A stretch of 64,000 bases of DNA from Actinomadura rudentiformis (GTDB lineage: Bacteria; Actinomycetota; Actinomycetes; Streptosporangiales; Streptosporangiaceae): NCBI RefSeq assembly GCF_008923185.1, contig NZ_WBMT01000006.1, forward strand, positions 186,001-250,000, in the 5' to 3' direction. The notes under the pieces were generated by a model that saw only the letters and a program-made list of their open reading frames with translations, did not search any database and was not told the DNA's origin. Below are positions 1-11,432 of the stretch, piece after piece (position 1 is the first letter of the stretch; every line of letters begins with the position of its first letter). Both the position numbers and the translations under genes were made by a program.

Positions 1-500
1 TTGACGGAGTCACCGATCTTCAGCTTGCCCTTCTCGGCCGTCTTGGCGTCGATGGCGACCTCGGTCGGACCGCCCGGCGCGCGGCCCTCCTTCAGGTCGT
101 AGTCGCCGCCCGGAGTCCAGTTGACGCCGAACTGCGGCGGCCCCTGCTGCTCCGTGCCGACGATCTTGCCGTTCTTCCCGACGACCGCCGCGTAGCCGGT
201 GACGTTGCCCTTGACGTCCTTGACGCCGGGGATCGCGCGGATCCTCTCCATGACCGACGCCGGGACGGGCTGTGCCGACAGCCCGTCGTCCTCGATGTCG
301 TCGGTGAGCTTCTTGGCGCGAACATCGACGGCCACGCCCTTGCCGACCTGGCTGAAGAGATCGTCGAACTGCTTGTTCATCGTGTCGGTGAAGATGAGCG
401 TGCCCGACACGAACGCCACGCCGAGGATCACCGCGACCGCGGTGAGGACGAGGCGGATCTTGTGCGCCGCGAGATTGCGGAGCGTCACCTTGGCCATCAT
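1..500 (-). CDS. MacB/FtsX-like ABC transporter permease, N-terminal part
   Basis: Partial gene: the reading frame starts with ATG at 500 and runs off the left edge of the window (about 166 residues visible). The N-terminus is a short basic stretch (KVTLRNLAAHKIRLV) followed by one hydrophobic segment at about residues 12-36. It then continues as a soluble extracytoplasmic domain with the IRAIPGV pattern of MacB periplasmic-core domains. The start codon overlaps the stop of the upstream ATPase by one base (TGATG), so the two should be translationally coupled as an ABC exporter of the lipoprotein/antimicrobial-peptide (FtsX/MacB) class. The two-component system immediately upstream on the same strand may control it. 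The substrate is unknown. Confidence 0.85.
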   Translation of the reverse strand, partial: MMAKVTLRNLAAHKIRLVLTAVAVILGVAFVSGTLIFTDTMNKQFDDLFSQVGKGVAVDVRAKKLTDDIEDDGLSAQPVPASVMERIRAIPGVKDVKGNVTGYAAVVGKNGKIVGTEQQGPPQFGVNWTPGGDYDLKEGRAPGGPTEVAIDAKTAEKGKLKIGDSV

Positions 501-1291
501 CAGGCCTTGACCCCCGGCTGATCGAAGCCCTTCATGCGCTCCAGCACGCGCTCGGCCGTCGGGTCGGCCATCGTGTCGACGATCTGGCCGTCGGTCAGGA
601 ACAGCACCTGGTCGGCGTAGGCGGCCGCGTTCGGGTCGTGCGTGACCATGACGATGGTCTGGCCCATCTTCCGCACCGAGTCGCGCAGGAAGCCCAGCAC
701 CTCGGCGCCCGAACGCGAGTCCAGGTTGCCGGTCGGCTCGTCGGCGAAGATGATCTCGGGACGCGAGGCGAGGGCGCGGGCGCAGGCGACGCGCTGCTGC
801 TGGCCGCCCGACAGCTCGCTCGGGCGGTGCTTGAGGCGCGGCCGCAGGCCGACGGTGTCGATGACCGCGTCCAGCCACTGCTGGTCGGGCTTGCGGCCGG
901 CGATGTCCATGGGCAGCGTGATGTTCTCCAGCGCCGTCAGCGTCGGCACCAGGTTGAACGCCTGGAAGATGAAGCCGATCTTGTCGCGGCGCAGCCGGGT
1001 CAGCTGCTTGTCGCGCAGCCGGGTCAGGTCGGTGTCGCCGATGAAGACCTGGCCCGAGTCCACCGAGTCCAGCCCCGCCATGCAGTGCATGAGCGTCGAC
1101 TTGCCGGACCCCGAGGGGCCCATGATCGCGGTGAAGCGGCCGCGGGGGATGCCGACGGTCACGCTGTCGAGGGCGATGACCTGGGCGTCGCCGGAGCCGT
1201 ACACCTTGGCGATCTGATGTGCCCGTGCGGCGAAATCGCCCGCCCCGGGCGCGGAGTGCGCGTCAGCGGTGGATGGGGCGGTGTTCGTCAC
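500..1291 (-). CDS. ABC transporter ATP-binding protein (MacB/LolD-like)
   Basis: 263-residue ATPase. Walker A is GPSGSGKST, the signature is LSGGQQQRVACARAL, and Walker B/D-loop is IIFADEPTGNLDS, followed by the switch histidine in MVTHD. The EPTGNLDS wording and compact size are typical of the LolD/MacB/YknY exporter ATPases that pair with FtsX-like permeases such as the next gene. I chose the GTG at 1291 because GGGGAG lies 5-10 nt upstream and the residues before it look unlike any ATPase N-terminus. The longer frame from 1420 is open but has no family-like sequence. It should act at the cytoplasmic face of the membrane with the downstream permease. Confidence 0.92.
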   Translation of the reverse strand: MTNTAPSTADAHSAPGAGDFAARAHQIAKVYGSGDAQVIALDSVTVGIPRGRFTAIMGPSGSGKSTLMHCMAGLDSVDSGQVFIGDTDLTRLRDKQLTRLRRDKIGFIFQAFNLVPTLTALENITLPMDIAGRKPDQQWLDAVIDTVGLRPRLKHRPSELSGGQQQRVACARALASRPEIIFADEPTGNLDSRSGAEVLGFLRDSVRKMGQTIVMVTHDPNAAAYADQVLFLTDGQIVDTMADPTAERVLERMKGFDQPGVKA

Positions 1292-1571
1292 GTGAACTCC
1301 CCTGTCTGCGGAATCTGAGTGCGGATGAAACCTGGAACGGAACGGTTCGCAGGACCGCGCTTCCCCCGGTGCGATCCATGACACAGAACAGTAGGGGCCT
1401 GCGAGGCTTCTGAGATGCACCCAGGGAAGGGACTTCGCACTCCACCCTTGGACGGAGGGGTACGCCCACCCTCGTCCTCGCGGGGGAGGGGTGGATCATC
1501 TTCCGTCAAGGGCCAAGGGCCACGCCGCACCCGGGCGGCCGGGCGGCCGCGAAGTCAGCTTTGGCGCGAAG
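1292..1571. other. intergenic region upstream of the ABC exporter
   Basis: About 280 bases between the response-regulator stop and the exporter ATPase start. I see no convincing gene. The stretch holds several GC-rich inverted segments around 1450-1495 (CCACCC and GGGGTGG arms) that could form a terminator for the two-component genes or a binding region for the response regulator. This is inference from position only. Confidence 0.35.
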
Positions 1572-2252
1572 TCAGCTCTGGCCGGGCCGGCTCATCCCCG
1601 TCTCGTAGGCGTACACCACGGCCTGCACCCGGTCGCGCAGCCCCAGCTTGGCCAGGACGTTGCCCACGTGCGTCTTCACCGTCGTCTCGCTGACCACCAG
1701 CTCCGCGGCGATCTCGGCGTTGGACAGCCCACGCGCGACGTGCGACAGCACCTCGCGCTCGCGTTCGGTCAGCGTGTCGAGACCGGGCGGGGGAGCGGAG
1801 TCACGGACCGCCGGGAGCCGGGTGGCGAACTTGTCCAGCAGCCGGCGGGTCACGCTCGGCGCCACGATGGCGTCGCCGGCCGCCACGATGCGGATGGCCT
1901 GCACCAGATCCTCCGGCGGCGAGTCCTTGAGCAGGAACCCGCTCGCCCCGGCCCGCACCGCCTCGATCACGTACTCGTCCAGGTCGAACGTGGTGAGGAT
2001 CAGCACCTTCGGGTCGTGTGACGCGGCGCCCTCGCGGATGATCCGCCGGGTCGCCTCGATGCCGTCCACGCCCGGCATGCGGATGTCCATCAGCACCACG
2101 TCCGGCAGCAGCGACCGGGTCATCTCAACCGCCGCCGCGCCGTCGCCGGCCTCACCGACCACCGCGAGATCGGCCTCCGCCTCCAGGATGAGCCGGAATC
2201 CGGTCCGCAGCAGCGGCTGGTCGTCCACGAGCAGAACCCGCACCGTACTCAT
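1572..2252 (-). CDS. NarL/LuxR-family response regulator
   Basis: 226 residues. The N-terminal receiver domain (about 1-120) has the acidic pair D10/D11, the phospho-acceptor D56 in MDIRMPG, and a conserved T/K pair later in the domain. The C-terminal LuxR-type helix-turn-helix (about 155-220) has the pattern LTEREREVLSHVARGLSN..IA..L..S..TVKTHV. It lies 24 bases after the histidine kinase gene on the same strand and upstream of the ABC exporter. The parsimonious model is a cell-envelope-stress two-component system driving that exporter, but this is inferred from adjacency. Confidence 0.94.
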   Translation of the reverse strand: MSTVRVLLVDDQPLLRTGFRLILEAEADLAVVGEAGDGAAAVEMTRSLLPDVVLMDIRMPGVDGIEATRRIIREGAASHDPKVLILTTFDLDEYVIEAVRAGASGFLLKDSPPEDLVQAIRIVAAGDAIVAPSVTRRLLDKFATRLPAVRDSAPPPGLDTLTEREREVLSHVARGLSNAEIAAELVVSETTVKTHVGNVLAKLGLRDRVQAVVYAYETGMSRPGQS

Positions 2253-2276
2253 CTGTCTGCTCCGCTCGTTCTCAAC

Positions 2277-3497
2277 TCATGCCTCCAGGGGGAACCGGGC
2301 CCGTACGCCGAAACCGCCGCCGACCCGTGGCCCGATCCGCAGCTCGCCGCCGTACAGCGCGACGCGCTCGTACATGCCGACCAGGCCATGCCCGGGATTG
2401 TCCCCGTTCTCGGCAATGATCGTCGCGGTGCCACGCCCGTCGTCCTCGATCTCCACGGTCAGGTCGTCGTCGGTGTAGTAGAGCCGGACCCAGGCGCGCG
2501 CCTGCGGACCGGCATGCTTGAGCGTATTGGTGAGCGCCTCCTGAATCAGCCGGAAGGCGGCGACGTCCACGCCGGGCGAGGGAGTGCGCGCCTCGCCCTC
2601 GATCCACAGCTGCACGGACAGGCCGGTCTCCCGGACGTGGTCGAGCAGCTCGCCGAGGTCGCCCAGACCCGGCTGGGGCGCGAGCTCACCGCCCGCCCGC
2701 TCGGGATCGCGGTCGGTCCGCAGCACGCCCACGATGCGGCGCATCTCGCTCAGCGCGGTGCGGCCGACCTCCTCGATGGTGGTCATGGCCTCACGGGCGC
2801 TGCCCGGGTTGCGGTCGAGGATGCGCCGCGCGGCACCCGCCTGGACCGTCATCACGCTGACATGGTGGGCGACGACGTCGTGCAGCTCGCGCGCGATCCT
2901 GGAGCGTTCCTCGACCCTGGCCGCCCGCGCGTCGGTGCCGCGCGCCCGTTCGAGCCGGGCGGCGCGGTCCTCCAACTCGGCGAAGTAGGCGCGCCGGAGC
3001 CGCAGGTTGCGGCCGAGCACCCAGACGCCCATGACCAGCGCGTTGTCCATCATGAAGGTGATGATGCCGACCTCGATCGGCATCATCACCAGCATCGTGT
3101 TGAACGAGACCAGGGCCAGAAGCCCGCCGAGGGCGCTGTGCGCCAGCCCCCGGTGCGCCGCCACGCTGTAGGTCGCCAGCAGGAACGCGACCACGTCCGG
3201 GATCGTCGCCGGATAGTGCTCGACCGAGATCCAGATCTCCCCGACCACGATGAAGCACAACACCGTCATCGGGTAGCGCTGCCGGAACGTGATCGACATC
3301 GTGATGGCGATGATCAGCGCCACGTGGGTGGCGTCCGAGACCCCGTAGTACCGCTTCAGCTCCGGTGGGACGTCCTCGATGTAGAGCTGGAGGAACCCCA
3401 TGAGCACCAGGGCCACCGCCAGCACGGCGTCAGCCGCCTGCGGGCGTGACTGAAGCCAGGCGCGGAAGGCCGCGAGGCCGTGGATACGGGGTGACAC
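2277..3497 (-). CDS. sensor histidine kinase, HisKA_3 family
   Basis: About 406 residues. The N-terminal half has several hydrophobic segments (around residues 25-45, 57-76, 82-100, 110-150). The HisKA_3 phospho-acceptor motif is RIARELHDVVAHHV, with its His before DVV. A C-terminal HATPase_c domain has the EDDGRG and GLVGMYERV boxes. This is the NarL-type kinase partner of the response regulator downstream. An in-frame GTG at 3506 is possible, but GTG at 3497 sits exactly 7 nt after a TAGGGT -10 hexamer, a pattern shared by many genes in this window, so a leaderless start at 3497 is preferred. Confidence 0.93.
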   Translation of the reverse strand: MSPRIHGLAAFRAWLQSRPQAADAVLAVALVLMGFLQLYIEDVPPELKRYYGVSDATHVALIIAITMSITFRQRYPMTVLCFIVVGEIWISVEHYPATIPDVVAFLLATYSVAAHRGLAHSALGGLLALVSFNTMLVMMPIEVGIITFMMDNALVMGVWVLGRNLRLRRAYFAELEDRAARLERARGTDARAARVEERSRIARELHDVVAHHVSVMTVQAGAARRILDRNPGSAREAMTTIEEVGRTALSEMRRIVGVLRTDRDPERAGGELAPQPGLGDLGELLDHVRETGLSVQLWIEGEARTPSPGVDVAAFRLIQEALTNTLKHAGPQARAWVRLYYTDDDLTVEIEDDGRGTATIIAENGDNPGHGLVGMYERVALYGGELRIGPRVGGGFGVRARFPLEA

Positions 3498-3504
3498 GAT
3501 TCTC

Positions 3505-3510
3505 ACCCTA
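3505..3510 (-). promoter_or_regulatory. -10 hexamer of the histidine kinase gene
   Basis: TAGGGT on the minus strand, 7 nt before the GTG at 3497. No Shine-Dalgarno sequence precedes that start, which fits a leaderless mRNA. Confidence 0.55.
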
Positions 3511-3630
3511 GGAGGTCGTTCCAGGTGGTGAGCCCTCCTGGACGCGGATCTCAGCTCATCCGCAAGGAGGAGTAGGACATCGGCGCAGCTCGAGCAGCAG
3601 GTGAAACGGCAGGTCGGGCAGCAGGCGACG

Positions 3631-4671
3631 TCACAGGTCGTCGCCGCGCCCGTACGCCGAAACCTCCAGATCGGCGGGGGAGGGGCGGTCGACCGGGGCC
3701 GCCGGCAGCGGCGGAGGCGTGCCGCCCCAGCCCGGGCAGCGCTCCTTGTGGTCGCACCAGTCGCAGAGGCGGCTGGTGCGGTGGCGCCACTCGCCCGTCT
3801 CCATCGCCCGCCGGATCGCCGCCCACAGCGCCTCGACCTTGCGCTCGGTCGCCCGCAGGTCGGCCTCGTCGGGCTCGTAGCGCAGGACCTCGCCGTTGCC
3901 GAGGTACATCAGCTGGAGGAGCCGCGGCACCTTGCCCTGCAACCGCCACAACACCAGCGCGTAGAACTTCATCTGGAACAGCGCCCGCGCCTCGAAGTCG
4001 GCGCGCGGCGCGGTGCCGGTCTTGTAGTCGACGATCCGTATCTCGCCGCTCGGGGCGACGTCGACCCGGTCGATGTAGCCGCGCAGCTTGAGCCCGGAGG
4101 CCAGCACGGTCTCCACGAACAGCTCCCGCTCGGCCGGCTCCAGGCGGCGCGGGTCTTCGAGCGTGAAGTAGCGCTCGACCATCTGCCGGGCCTGCTCGAA
4201 CCACTCCCGCTCGACCGCCGCGCCGTCCAGGCCGCCGGTGTCACCCTGGGCACCCGCGTCACCTTCGCCTCGGTCGCCTGTGTCACCTTCGCCTGTGTGA
4301 CCTTCGCCCTGGTCGCCTGTGTCACCGGCGCCGTCCTCGCCCGCCGCGGCGAAGAGGCGCGCCAGCTCCGGCTCCTCGGCCTGCAGGCGCTCCCACTGCG
4401 GGGCCAGCAGCTCCAGGGCGGCGGGCGGAGTGCGCTGCTCCCTGGGCAGGTCGTAGAGCCGTTCGAGCACCGCGTGCACCAGCGTGCCGCGCACCGCGGC
4501 CGGGCTCGGCTTCTCCGGGATCCGGTCGATCACCCGGAAGCGGTAGAGCAGCGGGCAGGTCATGAAATCGCCCGCCCGCGAAGGGGACAGGGAGCCGATC
4601 ACCTGCGGGCCTTCGGTCGCCCCAGTCTCCGGTGCGGTGTCCGGCGAGCCTGCGGCCTCGGTGGTCGTCAT
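3631..4671 (-). CDS. RecB-family PD-(D/E)XK exonuclease with Fe-S cysteines
   Basis: 346 residues. It has the layout of COG2887 RecB-like nucleases: an N-terminal LSPSRAGDFMTCP segment with C39, a GTLVHAVLERL histidine motif at about 62-72, the catalytic D...E-V/I-DYKTG core, and a C-terminal C-x2-C-x5-C cluster (CDWCDHKERC). C39 plus the three C-terminal cysteines match the 4Fe-4S staple of AddB/Cas4-type nucleases. A Gly/Asp/Glu/Thr-rich repeat interrupts the protein at residues 111-150. The ATG at 4671 follows TAGGGT by 7 nt (leaderless). It is divergent from the M50 protease gene. In my recollection this family is a usual upstream neighbour of actinobacterial proteasome loci. Role: probably DNA repair. 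Confidence 0.88.
   Translation of the reverse strand: MTTTEAAGSPDTAPETGATEGPQVIGSLSPSRAGDFMTCPLLYRFRVIDRIPEKPSPAAVRGTLVHAVLERLYDLPREQRTPPAALELLAPQWERLQAEEPELARLFAAAGEDGAGDTGDQGEGHTGEGDTGDRGEGDAGAQGDTGGLDGAAVEREWFEQARQMVERYFTLEDPRRLEPAERELFVETVLASGLKLRGYIDRVDVAPSGEIRIVDYKTGTAPRADFEARALFQMKFYALVLWRLQGKVPRLLQLMYLGNGEVLRYEPDEADLRATERKVEALWAAIRRAMETGEWRHRTSRLCDWCDHKERCPGWGGTPPPLPAAPVDRPSPADLEVSAYGRGDDL
4222..4341 (-). repeat. in-frame collagen-like Gly-rich repeat in the RecB-like nuclease
   Basis: About 120 bases of imperfect short repeats rich in GTGTCACC/TTCGCC on the + strand. They encode residues 111-150 with Gly at every second or third position (units such as GDTGDQGEGHTG and GDTGDRGEGDAG). 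It falls between the N-terminal region and the catalytic core, and looks like slippage-expanded linker sequence. Confidence 0.8.
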
Positions 4672-4678
4672 GTCCAGC

Positions 4679-4722
4679 ACCCTAGGGGACACCACCGACG
4701 AATTCCCGTAGCCGCGTAGCAT
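4679..4722. promoter_or_regulatory. divergent leaderless promoters, RecB-like nuclease and M50 protease
   Basis: Minus strand: TAGGGT at 4684-4679, 7 nt before the nuclease ATG. Plus strand: TAGCAT at 4717-4722, 7 nt before the protease GTG at 4730. The two -10 elements are only about 33 bases apart and neither start has a Shine-Dalgarno sequence. Confidence 0.55.
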
Positions 4723-4729
4723 CGGGGTC

Positions 4730-6971
<2,242 letters not shown>

Positions 6972-7308
6972 ATCACATTTTCGTGACGGCCGGATGGCCG
7001 GTCCGGCGGTCCCGGCGGAGGCCGGGGCCCATGTAACAGCGAATTCACAAACCGAGCCGTGGGGCCGAAGGGCCCCTTCCGGTGGGGCCGTAATCAGCAA
7101 ACTTTGCTTGGCTGGGCCGGTGAAAGCCGGGAATTTCATGGTCTGCCGGACGTGTCGGTGGATTCTCTCCGGCGTTGGAACGGGCTATTCCGGGCCGCCC
7201 GCGGCGGGGGCGAAGGACAGGAGAACCGAAGCGGCAGGTTACGGATGCCCGCCAGATAGGTAGGGTCTCAGTAGGTCGTCGGCTCTCTTTTTGAGGAGGT
7301 GACGGGGC
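6972..7308 (+). promoter_or_regulatory. intergenic leader region upstream of mpa
   Basis: 337 bases without a gene I can support. It has GC-rich palindromic stretches just after trmI (GGGGCC/GGCCCC around 7060-7080) that may terminate trmI. A candidate promoter for mpa lies at 7239-7266: TTACGG, 16 nt, TAGGGT. A strong Shine-Dalgarno sequence, GAGGAGGTGA, lies before the mpa GTG. Unlike its neighbours, mpa therefore appears to have a leader of about 35-40 nt. Confidence 0.5.
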
Positions 7309-9072
7309 GTGGCCGCTCGTGACGATGCTGGGGCGCGCAGGGCGCAGCACGACAAGGAGGTTAGGGACCTCCAAACACAGGTGTCCTTCCTGGAGGAGGA
7401 GATCTCCGTGCTGCGCCGTAAGCTCGCGGAATCCCCGCGCCAAGTACGTGTTCTAGAGGAACGACTCCATGAGGCACAGGCCAACCTGGCTGCCGTAACG
7501 GGTCAGAACGAGCGTCTCGTAGCGACCCTCAAAGAGGCTCGCGAGCAGATCGTGGCGCTCAAGGAGGAGGTCGACAGGCTCGCGCAACCGCCATCGGGCT
7601 TCGGGGTCTTCCTGGAGGCCAGGGACGATGGCACGGTCGACATCTTCACCGGGGGCCGCAAACTGCGGGTCAACGTCAGCCCGGCCGTGGACGTCGACGA
7701 ACTGCAGCGTGGCCAGGAGGTCATGCTCAACGAGGCGCTCAACGTCGTCGAGGCACTGGAGTTCGAGGAGCAGGGCGAGGTCGTCATGCTCAAGGAGCTC
7801 TTCGACGACGGCGAACGGGCCCTGGTGATCGCGCACGCCGACGAGGAGCGCGTGATCAAGCTGGCCGAGCCGCTGCGCGGCGTCCCCCTGCGGGCGGGCG
7901 ACTCGCTGATGCTCGAGCCCAGGTCCGGATACGCCTACGAGAAGATCCACAAGGCCGAGGTCGAGGAGCTGGTCCTCGAAGAGGTCCCCGACATCTCCTA
8001 CAACGAGATCGGCGGGCTCGGCTCGCAGATCGAGATGATCAGGGACGCGGTCGAGCTGCCGTACCTGCACGCGGACCTGTTCCGCGAGCACCAGCTGCGT
8101 CCCCCCAAGGGCGTGCTGCTGTACGGCCCGCCCGGCTGCGGCAAGACGCTCATCGCCAAGGCGGTCGCCAACTCGCTGGCCAAGCAGGTCGCCGAGAAGA
8201 CCGGCCAGGAGGGCAAGAGCTTCTTCCTCAACATCAAGGGCCCCGAGCTGCTCAACAAGTACGTCGGTGAGACCGAGCGGCACATCCGCCTGGTCTTCCA
8301 GCGGGCCCGCGAGAAGGCCTCCGCAGGCACCCCGGTGATCGTGTTCTTCGACGAGATGGACTCGATCTTCCGGACCCGCGGCTCCGGCGTCTCCTCCGAC
8401 GTCGAGAACACCATCGTCCCGCAGCTGCTGAGCGAGATCGACGGTGTCGAGGGCCTGGAGAACGTGATCGTCATCGGCGCCTCCAACCGGGAGGACATGA
8501 TCGACCCGGCGATCCTGCGGCCCGGCCGGCTGGACGTCAAGATCAAGATCGAGCGTCCGGACGCCGAGGCGGCCAAGGACATCTTCTCCAAATACATCCT
8601 CGAAGGGCTGCCCCTGCACCCCGACGACGTGAAGGAGAACGGCGGTTCCGCGGACGCCACCGTGGACGCCATGATCCAGCGAGTGGTCGAGCGGATGTAC
8701 ACCGAGAGCGAGGAGAACCGCTTCCTGGAGGTCACCTACGCCAACGGTGACAAGGAGGTCCTGTACTTCAAGGACTTCAACTCCGGAGCGATGATCCAGA
8801 ACATCGTCGACCGGGCCAAGAAGATGGCCATCAAACAGTTCCTCGACACGGGTCAGAAGGGCATGCGCGTGGCGCACCTGCTCGCCGCCTGCGTCGACGA
8901 GTTCAGCGAGAACGAGGACCTGCCCAACACCACCAACCCGGACGACTGGGCACGCATCTCCGGCAAGAAGGGCGAACGGATCGTCTACATCCGCACGCTC
9001 GTCTCCGGCACCAAGGGCGCCGAAGCCGGTCGTTCGATCGACACCGTGGCTAACACCGGCCAGTACCTGTAA
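7309..9072 (+). CDS. mpa: proteasome-associated AAA+ ATPase Mpa/ARC
   Basis: 587 residues, GTG start behind GAGGAGGTGA. The order is an N-terminal coiled coil (about 10-90, heptad-rich, the Pup receptor), two OB-like domains (about 95-240), then one AAA+ module with Walker A GPPGCGKT (about 275-282), Walker B VFFDEMD (about 345-351) and the arginine-finger region RPGRLD. The last residues are NTGQYL, the C-terminal QYL tail that docks into the alpha ring of the 20S core. It unfolds pupylated proteins for PrcBA. Size and every landmark match the family (also named ARC). Confidence 0.98.
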   Translation: MAARDDAGARRAQHDKEVRDLQTQVSFLEEEISVLRRKLAESPRQVRVLEERLHEAQANLAAVTGQNERLVATLKEAREQIVALKEEVDRLAQPPSGFGVFLEARDDGTVDIFTGGRKLRVNVSPAVDVDELQRGQEVMLNEALNVVEALEFEEQGEVVMLKELFDDGERALVIAHADEERVIKLAEPLRGVPLRAGDSLMLEPRSGYAYEKIHKAEVEELVLEEVPDISYNEIGGLGSQIEMIRDAVELPYLHADLFREHQLRPPKGVLLYGPPGCGKTLIAKAVANSLAKQVAEKTGQEGKSFFLNIKGPELLNKYVGETERHIRLVFQRAREKASAGTPVIVFFDEMDSIFRTRGSGVSSDVENTIVPQLLSEIDGVEGLENVIVIGASNREDMIDPAILRPGRLDVKIKIERPDAEAAKDIFSKYILEGLPLHPDDVKENGGSADATVDAMIQRVVERMYTESEENRFLEVTYANGDKEVLYFKDFNSGAMIQNIVDRAKKMAIKQFLDTGQKGMRVAHLLAACVDEFSENEDLPNTTNPDDWARISGKKGERIVYIRTLVSGTKGAEAGRSIDTVANTGQYL

Positions 9073-9117
9073 CGCCACCATCTGCAAGCAATCGCCCCAC
9101 CATGGTTCGTGAGGAGC

Positions 9118-9145
9118 ACGGCGGTCACCCCCGGGTGGCCGCCGT
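9118..9145 (+). terminator. hairpin terminator after mpa
   Basis: Arms ACGGCGGTCACCC and GGGTGGCCGCCGT pair over 13 positions with one U-G wobble. The tight centre would open to a small loop. It has no T-run, as is usual for GC-rich actinobacterial terminators. It lies 46 bases after the mpa stop. Confidence 0.6.
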
Positions 9146-9366
9146 GTTCCGCTGCCCGGCTGCGTTGTGCTGGCGGTTTCGTTGCGCGACTGTGACGGTC
9201 ATCATGGGTGACATTGGTCGCTGCGCGCGTACCGTTCAGGCACCTCGCCGGACGATCCAACGGGCCGACACGCCGTACACGAACGAATCGGAGGTACGGC
9301 CGCCACCGGCGACGACACCGCCGCAACGCGGAGTGGAGCCCCATGGCTCCACCCCCTCCGCCCCGA

Positions 9367-9372
9367 TAGGCT
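9367..9372 (+). promoter_or_regulatory. -10 hexamer of dop
   Basis: TAGGCT ends 7 nt before the ATG at 9380. There is no Shine-Dalgarno sequence, consistent with a leaderless dop transcript. Confidence 0.5.
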
Positions 9373-9379
9373 CGACGAT

Positions 9380-10897
9380 ATGAGTGTTCGGCGGGTGATG
9401 GGCATCGAGACCGAGTACGGCATCTCCGTACCCGGTCAGCCAGGGGCCAACGCGATGGTGACCTCCTCCCAGGTCGTCAACGCCTACCTCGCGGCATCGG
9501 CGGCACGGGCGCGAAGGGCCCGCTGGGACTTCGAGGAGGAGAACCCGCTGCGCGACGCGCGCGGGTTCGACCTGGCCCGGGAGGTGGCGGACCCCACCCA
9601 GCTCACCGACGAAGACCTCGGCCTGGCCAACGTCATCCTCACCAACGGCGCCCGGCTCTACGTCGACCACGCGCATCCCGAGTACTCCGCGCCCGAGTGC
9701 ACCAACCCCCTCGACGCGGTGATCTGGGACAAGGCGGGGGAACGGGTGATGGCCGACGCCGCCGCGCGCGCCGCGCTGGTGCCCGGCACGCACCCCATCC
9801 AGCTCTACAAGAACAACACCGACAACAAGGGCGCCTCGTACGGCTGCCACGAGAACTACCTCATGAAGCGGGAGACGCCGTTCGCCGACGTCGTCCGCCA
9901 TCTGACCCCGTTCTTCGTGTCACGGCAGGTCGTCGCGGGCGCCGGACGGGTCGGCATCGGCGTGGACGGGCGCGGCGACGGGTTCCAGATCAGCCAGCGC
10001 GCCGACTTCTTCGAGGTCGAGGTCGGCCTGGAGACCACGCTCAAGCGCCCGATCATCAACACGCGCGACGAGCCGCACGCCGACCCCGAGAAGTACCGGC
10101 GGCTGCACGTGATCATCGGCGACGCCAACATGAGCGAGGTGTCGACCTACCTCAAGCTCGGCACCACCGCCCTGGTGCTGGCCATGATCGAGGACTCGTT
10201 CCTGACCGTGGACCTGTCGGTCGACATGCCGGTGGCCGGCCTCCGCGCGGTCTCGCACGACCCGACCTGCAAGCACCTTCTCACGCTGCGCGACGGCCGC
10301 AAGATGACCGCCGTCCAACTGCAGATGGAGTACCTGGAGCAGTCGCGCAAGTACGTCGAAGACCGCTTCGGCGCCGACGTCGACGAGATGACCAAGGACG
10401 TCCTCGACCGCTGGGAGTCGGTGCTGCACCGCCTCGGTGAGGACCCCATGCAGCTCTCCCGTGAGCTGGACTGGGTGGCCAAGCTGGAACTGCTGGAGGG
10501 CTACCGCAGCCGGGACGGCCTCGACTGGTCCCACCCGCGCCTGCAACTGGTCGACCTGCAGTACTCCGACGTCCGCGCCGACAAGGGGCTCTACAACCGC
10601 CTGGTGGCCCGCGACCGCATCGAGCGGATCGTCACCGAGCCACAGGTCGAGGCCGCCATCGAGGACCCGCCCGAGGACACCCGGGCCTACTTCCGCGGCC
10701 GGTGCCTGCGGCAGTACGCCGACTCGGTGGCCGCCGCCTCATGGGACTCAGTGATCTTCGACGTGCCCGGCCGGGAGTCGTTGCAGCGGGTGCCCACCCT
10801 GGAGCCCCTGCGCGGCACCAAGCAGCACGTGGGGCCGCTCCTGGACCGCTGCCGTACCGCCGCGGACCTCGTCGCCACTCTCACCGGCCAGAGCTGA
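9380..10897 (+). CDS. dop: Pup deamidase/depupylase Dop
   Basis: 505 residues of the glutamine-synthetase-like Dop/PafA family. The N-terminal [13 protein letters not shown] is the metal/nucleotide-binding start of the fold. [15 protein letters not shown] carries the catalytic Asp (D96 by my count). A segment around residues 35-75 (after NAYL..., up to [11 protein letters not shown]) is the Dop-loop region that PafA lacks. [13 protein letters not shown] and the C-terminal RVPTLEPL are also family landmarks. It deamidates the C-terminal Gln of Pup and removes Pup from conjugates. Pup in this window ends in Gln, so Dop is needed for Pup activation. It starts at an ATG with leaderless architecture. 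Confidence 0.97.
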   Translation: MSVRRVMGIETEYGISVPGQPGANAMVTSSQVVNAYLAASAARARRARWDFEEENPLRDARGFDLAREVADPTQLTDEDLGLANVILTNGARLYVDHAHPEYSAPECTNPLDAVIWDKAGERVMADAAARAALVPGTHPIQLYKNNTDNKGASYGCHENYLMKRETPFADVVRHLTPFFVSRQVVAGAGRVGIGVDGRGDGFQISQRADFFEVEVGLETTLKRPIINTRDEPHADPEKYRRLHVIIGDANMSEVSTYLKLGTTALVLAMIEDSFLTVDLSVDMPVAGLRAVSHDPTCKHLLTLRDGRKMTAVQLQMEYLEQSRKYVEDRFGADVDEMTKDVLDRWESVLHRLGEDPMQLSRELDWVAKLELLEGYRSRDGLDWSHPRLQLVDLQYSDVRADKGLYNRLVARDRIERIVTEPQVEAAIEDPPEDTRAYFRGRCLRQYADSVAAASWDSVIFDVPGRESLQRVPTLEPLRGTKQHVGPLLDRCRTAADLVATLTGQS

Positions 10898-10927
10898 TTT
10901 CACCGACCAGAGTCGGCGCGGGGCGCC

Positions 10928-10962
10928 CGGGACGGGCGGGCGCGGGGCGCCCGCCCGTCCCG
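10928..10962 (+). terminator. hairpin terminator after dop
   Basis: A perfect 15-bp GC stem (arm GGGACGGGCGGGCG and its complement, closed by one more C-G pair) with a 5-base loop CGGGG. It begins 31 bases downstream of the dop stop. Confidence 0.65.
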
Positions 10963-11082
10963 CGTTCGTGACTGGTTTGCCCGTTTCAGCGATTCCCGGA
11001 CCGGCGATAACCCCAGCAGGCCCCCTCGCCGCACGTGCGGCGAAACGGACGGCGACATCCGCTCGCCGCCGGTGATCGGAGA

Positions 11083-11088
11083 TAGGGT
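11083..11088 (+). promoter_or_regulatory. -10 hexamer of pup
   Basis: TAGGGT about 30 nt upstream of the pup ATG. Transcription would start near 11095, leaving a short leader that contains GGAGG six bases before the start codon. Confidence 0.5.
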
Positions 11089-11117
11089 TGGGGGCACCGG
11101 CAGAGTGGAGGTACGGG

Positions 11118-11327
11118 ATGGCCACGAAGGACAGCGGCGGTCAGAAGCAGACCACGCGGCGCACCGAAGAGACCGAGGAGACCCAGGCCGCGACCGAGAG
11201 CGAGGTCCAGGAACGCCAGGACAAGCTCACCGACGACGTAGACGCCATTCTGGACGAAATCGACGAAGTTCTCGAAGAGAACGCAGAGGAATTTGTCAGG
11301 TCGTATGTCCAAAAAGGCGGCCAATAA
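11118..11327 (+). CDS. pup: prokaryotic ubiquitin-like protein Pup
   Basis: 69 residues, largely disordered and very acidic/polar. A helix-forming region at about 37-60 (LTDDVDAILDEIDEVLEENA) binds the Mpa coiled coil. The C-terminus is KGGQ, meaning it is made in the Gln form and must be deamidated by Dop to Glu before PafA ligates it to substrate lysines. The start ATG 11118 is fixed by GGAGG with 6-base spacing and by family length. It is the degradation tag of the proteasome system encoded on both sides. Confidence 0.98.
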   Translation: MATKDSGGQKQTTRRTEETEETQAATESEVQERQDKLTDDVDAILDEIDEVLEENAEEFVRSYVQKGGQ

Positions 11328-11432
11328 TACGATAAATCGGACATGCGGTTCCCATGGTGAATGACCGGTGTCTCGTGACCACCTAACTTCATACGGTTAA
11401 ACCAGATGAGGATGCACGGTAAAGTCACCGCC

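Larger units (their letters stand above)
9073..9379. other. intergenic region between mpa and dop
   Basis: 307 bases without a supported gene. A strong hairpin at 9118-9145 probably ends the mpa transcript. A weak promoter-like pair (GTGACA near 9206, TACCGT near 9228) and a -10 hexamer TAGGCT at 9367 placed 7 nt before the dop ATG suggest that dop has its own promoter(s). Confidence 0.5.

Noticed and set aside
1292..1420. Longer version of the exporter ATPase starting at 1420
   Set aside because: The added residues have no resemblance to ABC ATPases and the GTG at 1291 has its own Shine-Dalgarno sequence.
7453..9087. Long open frame antisense to mpa (544 codons)
   Set aside because: Mirror frame of a highly conserved gene in GC-rich DNA; its predicted protein is Val/Leu/Asp/Gly-rich shadow sequence with no domain.
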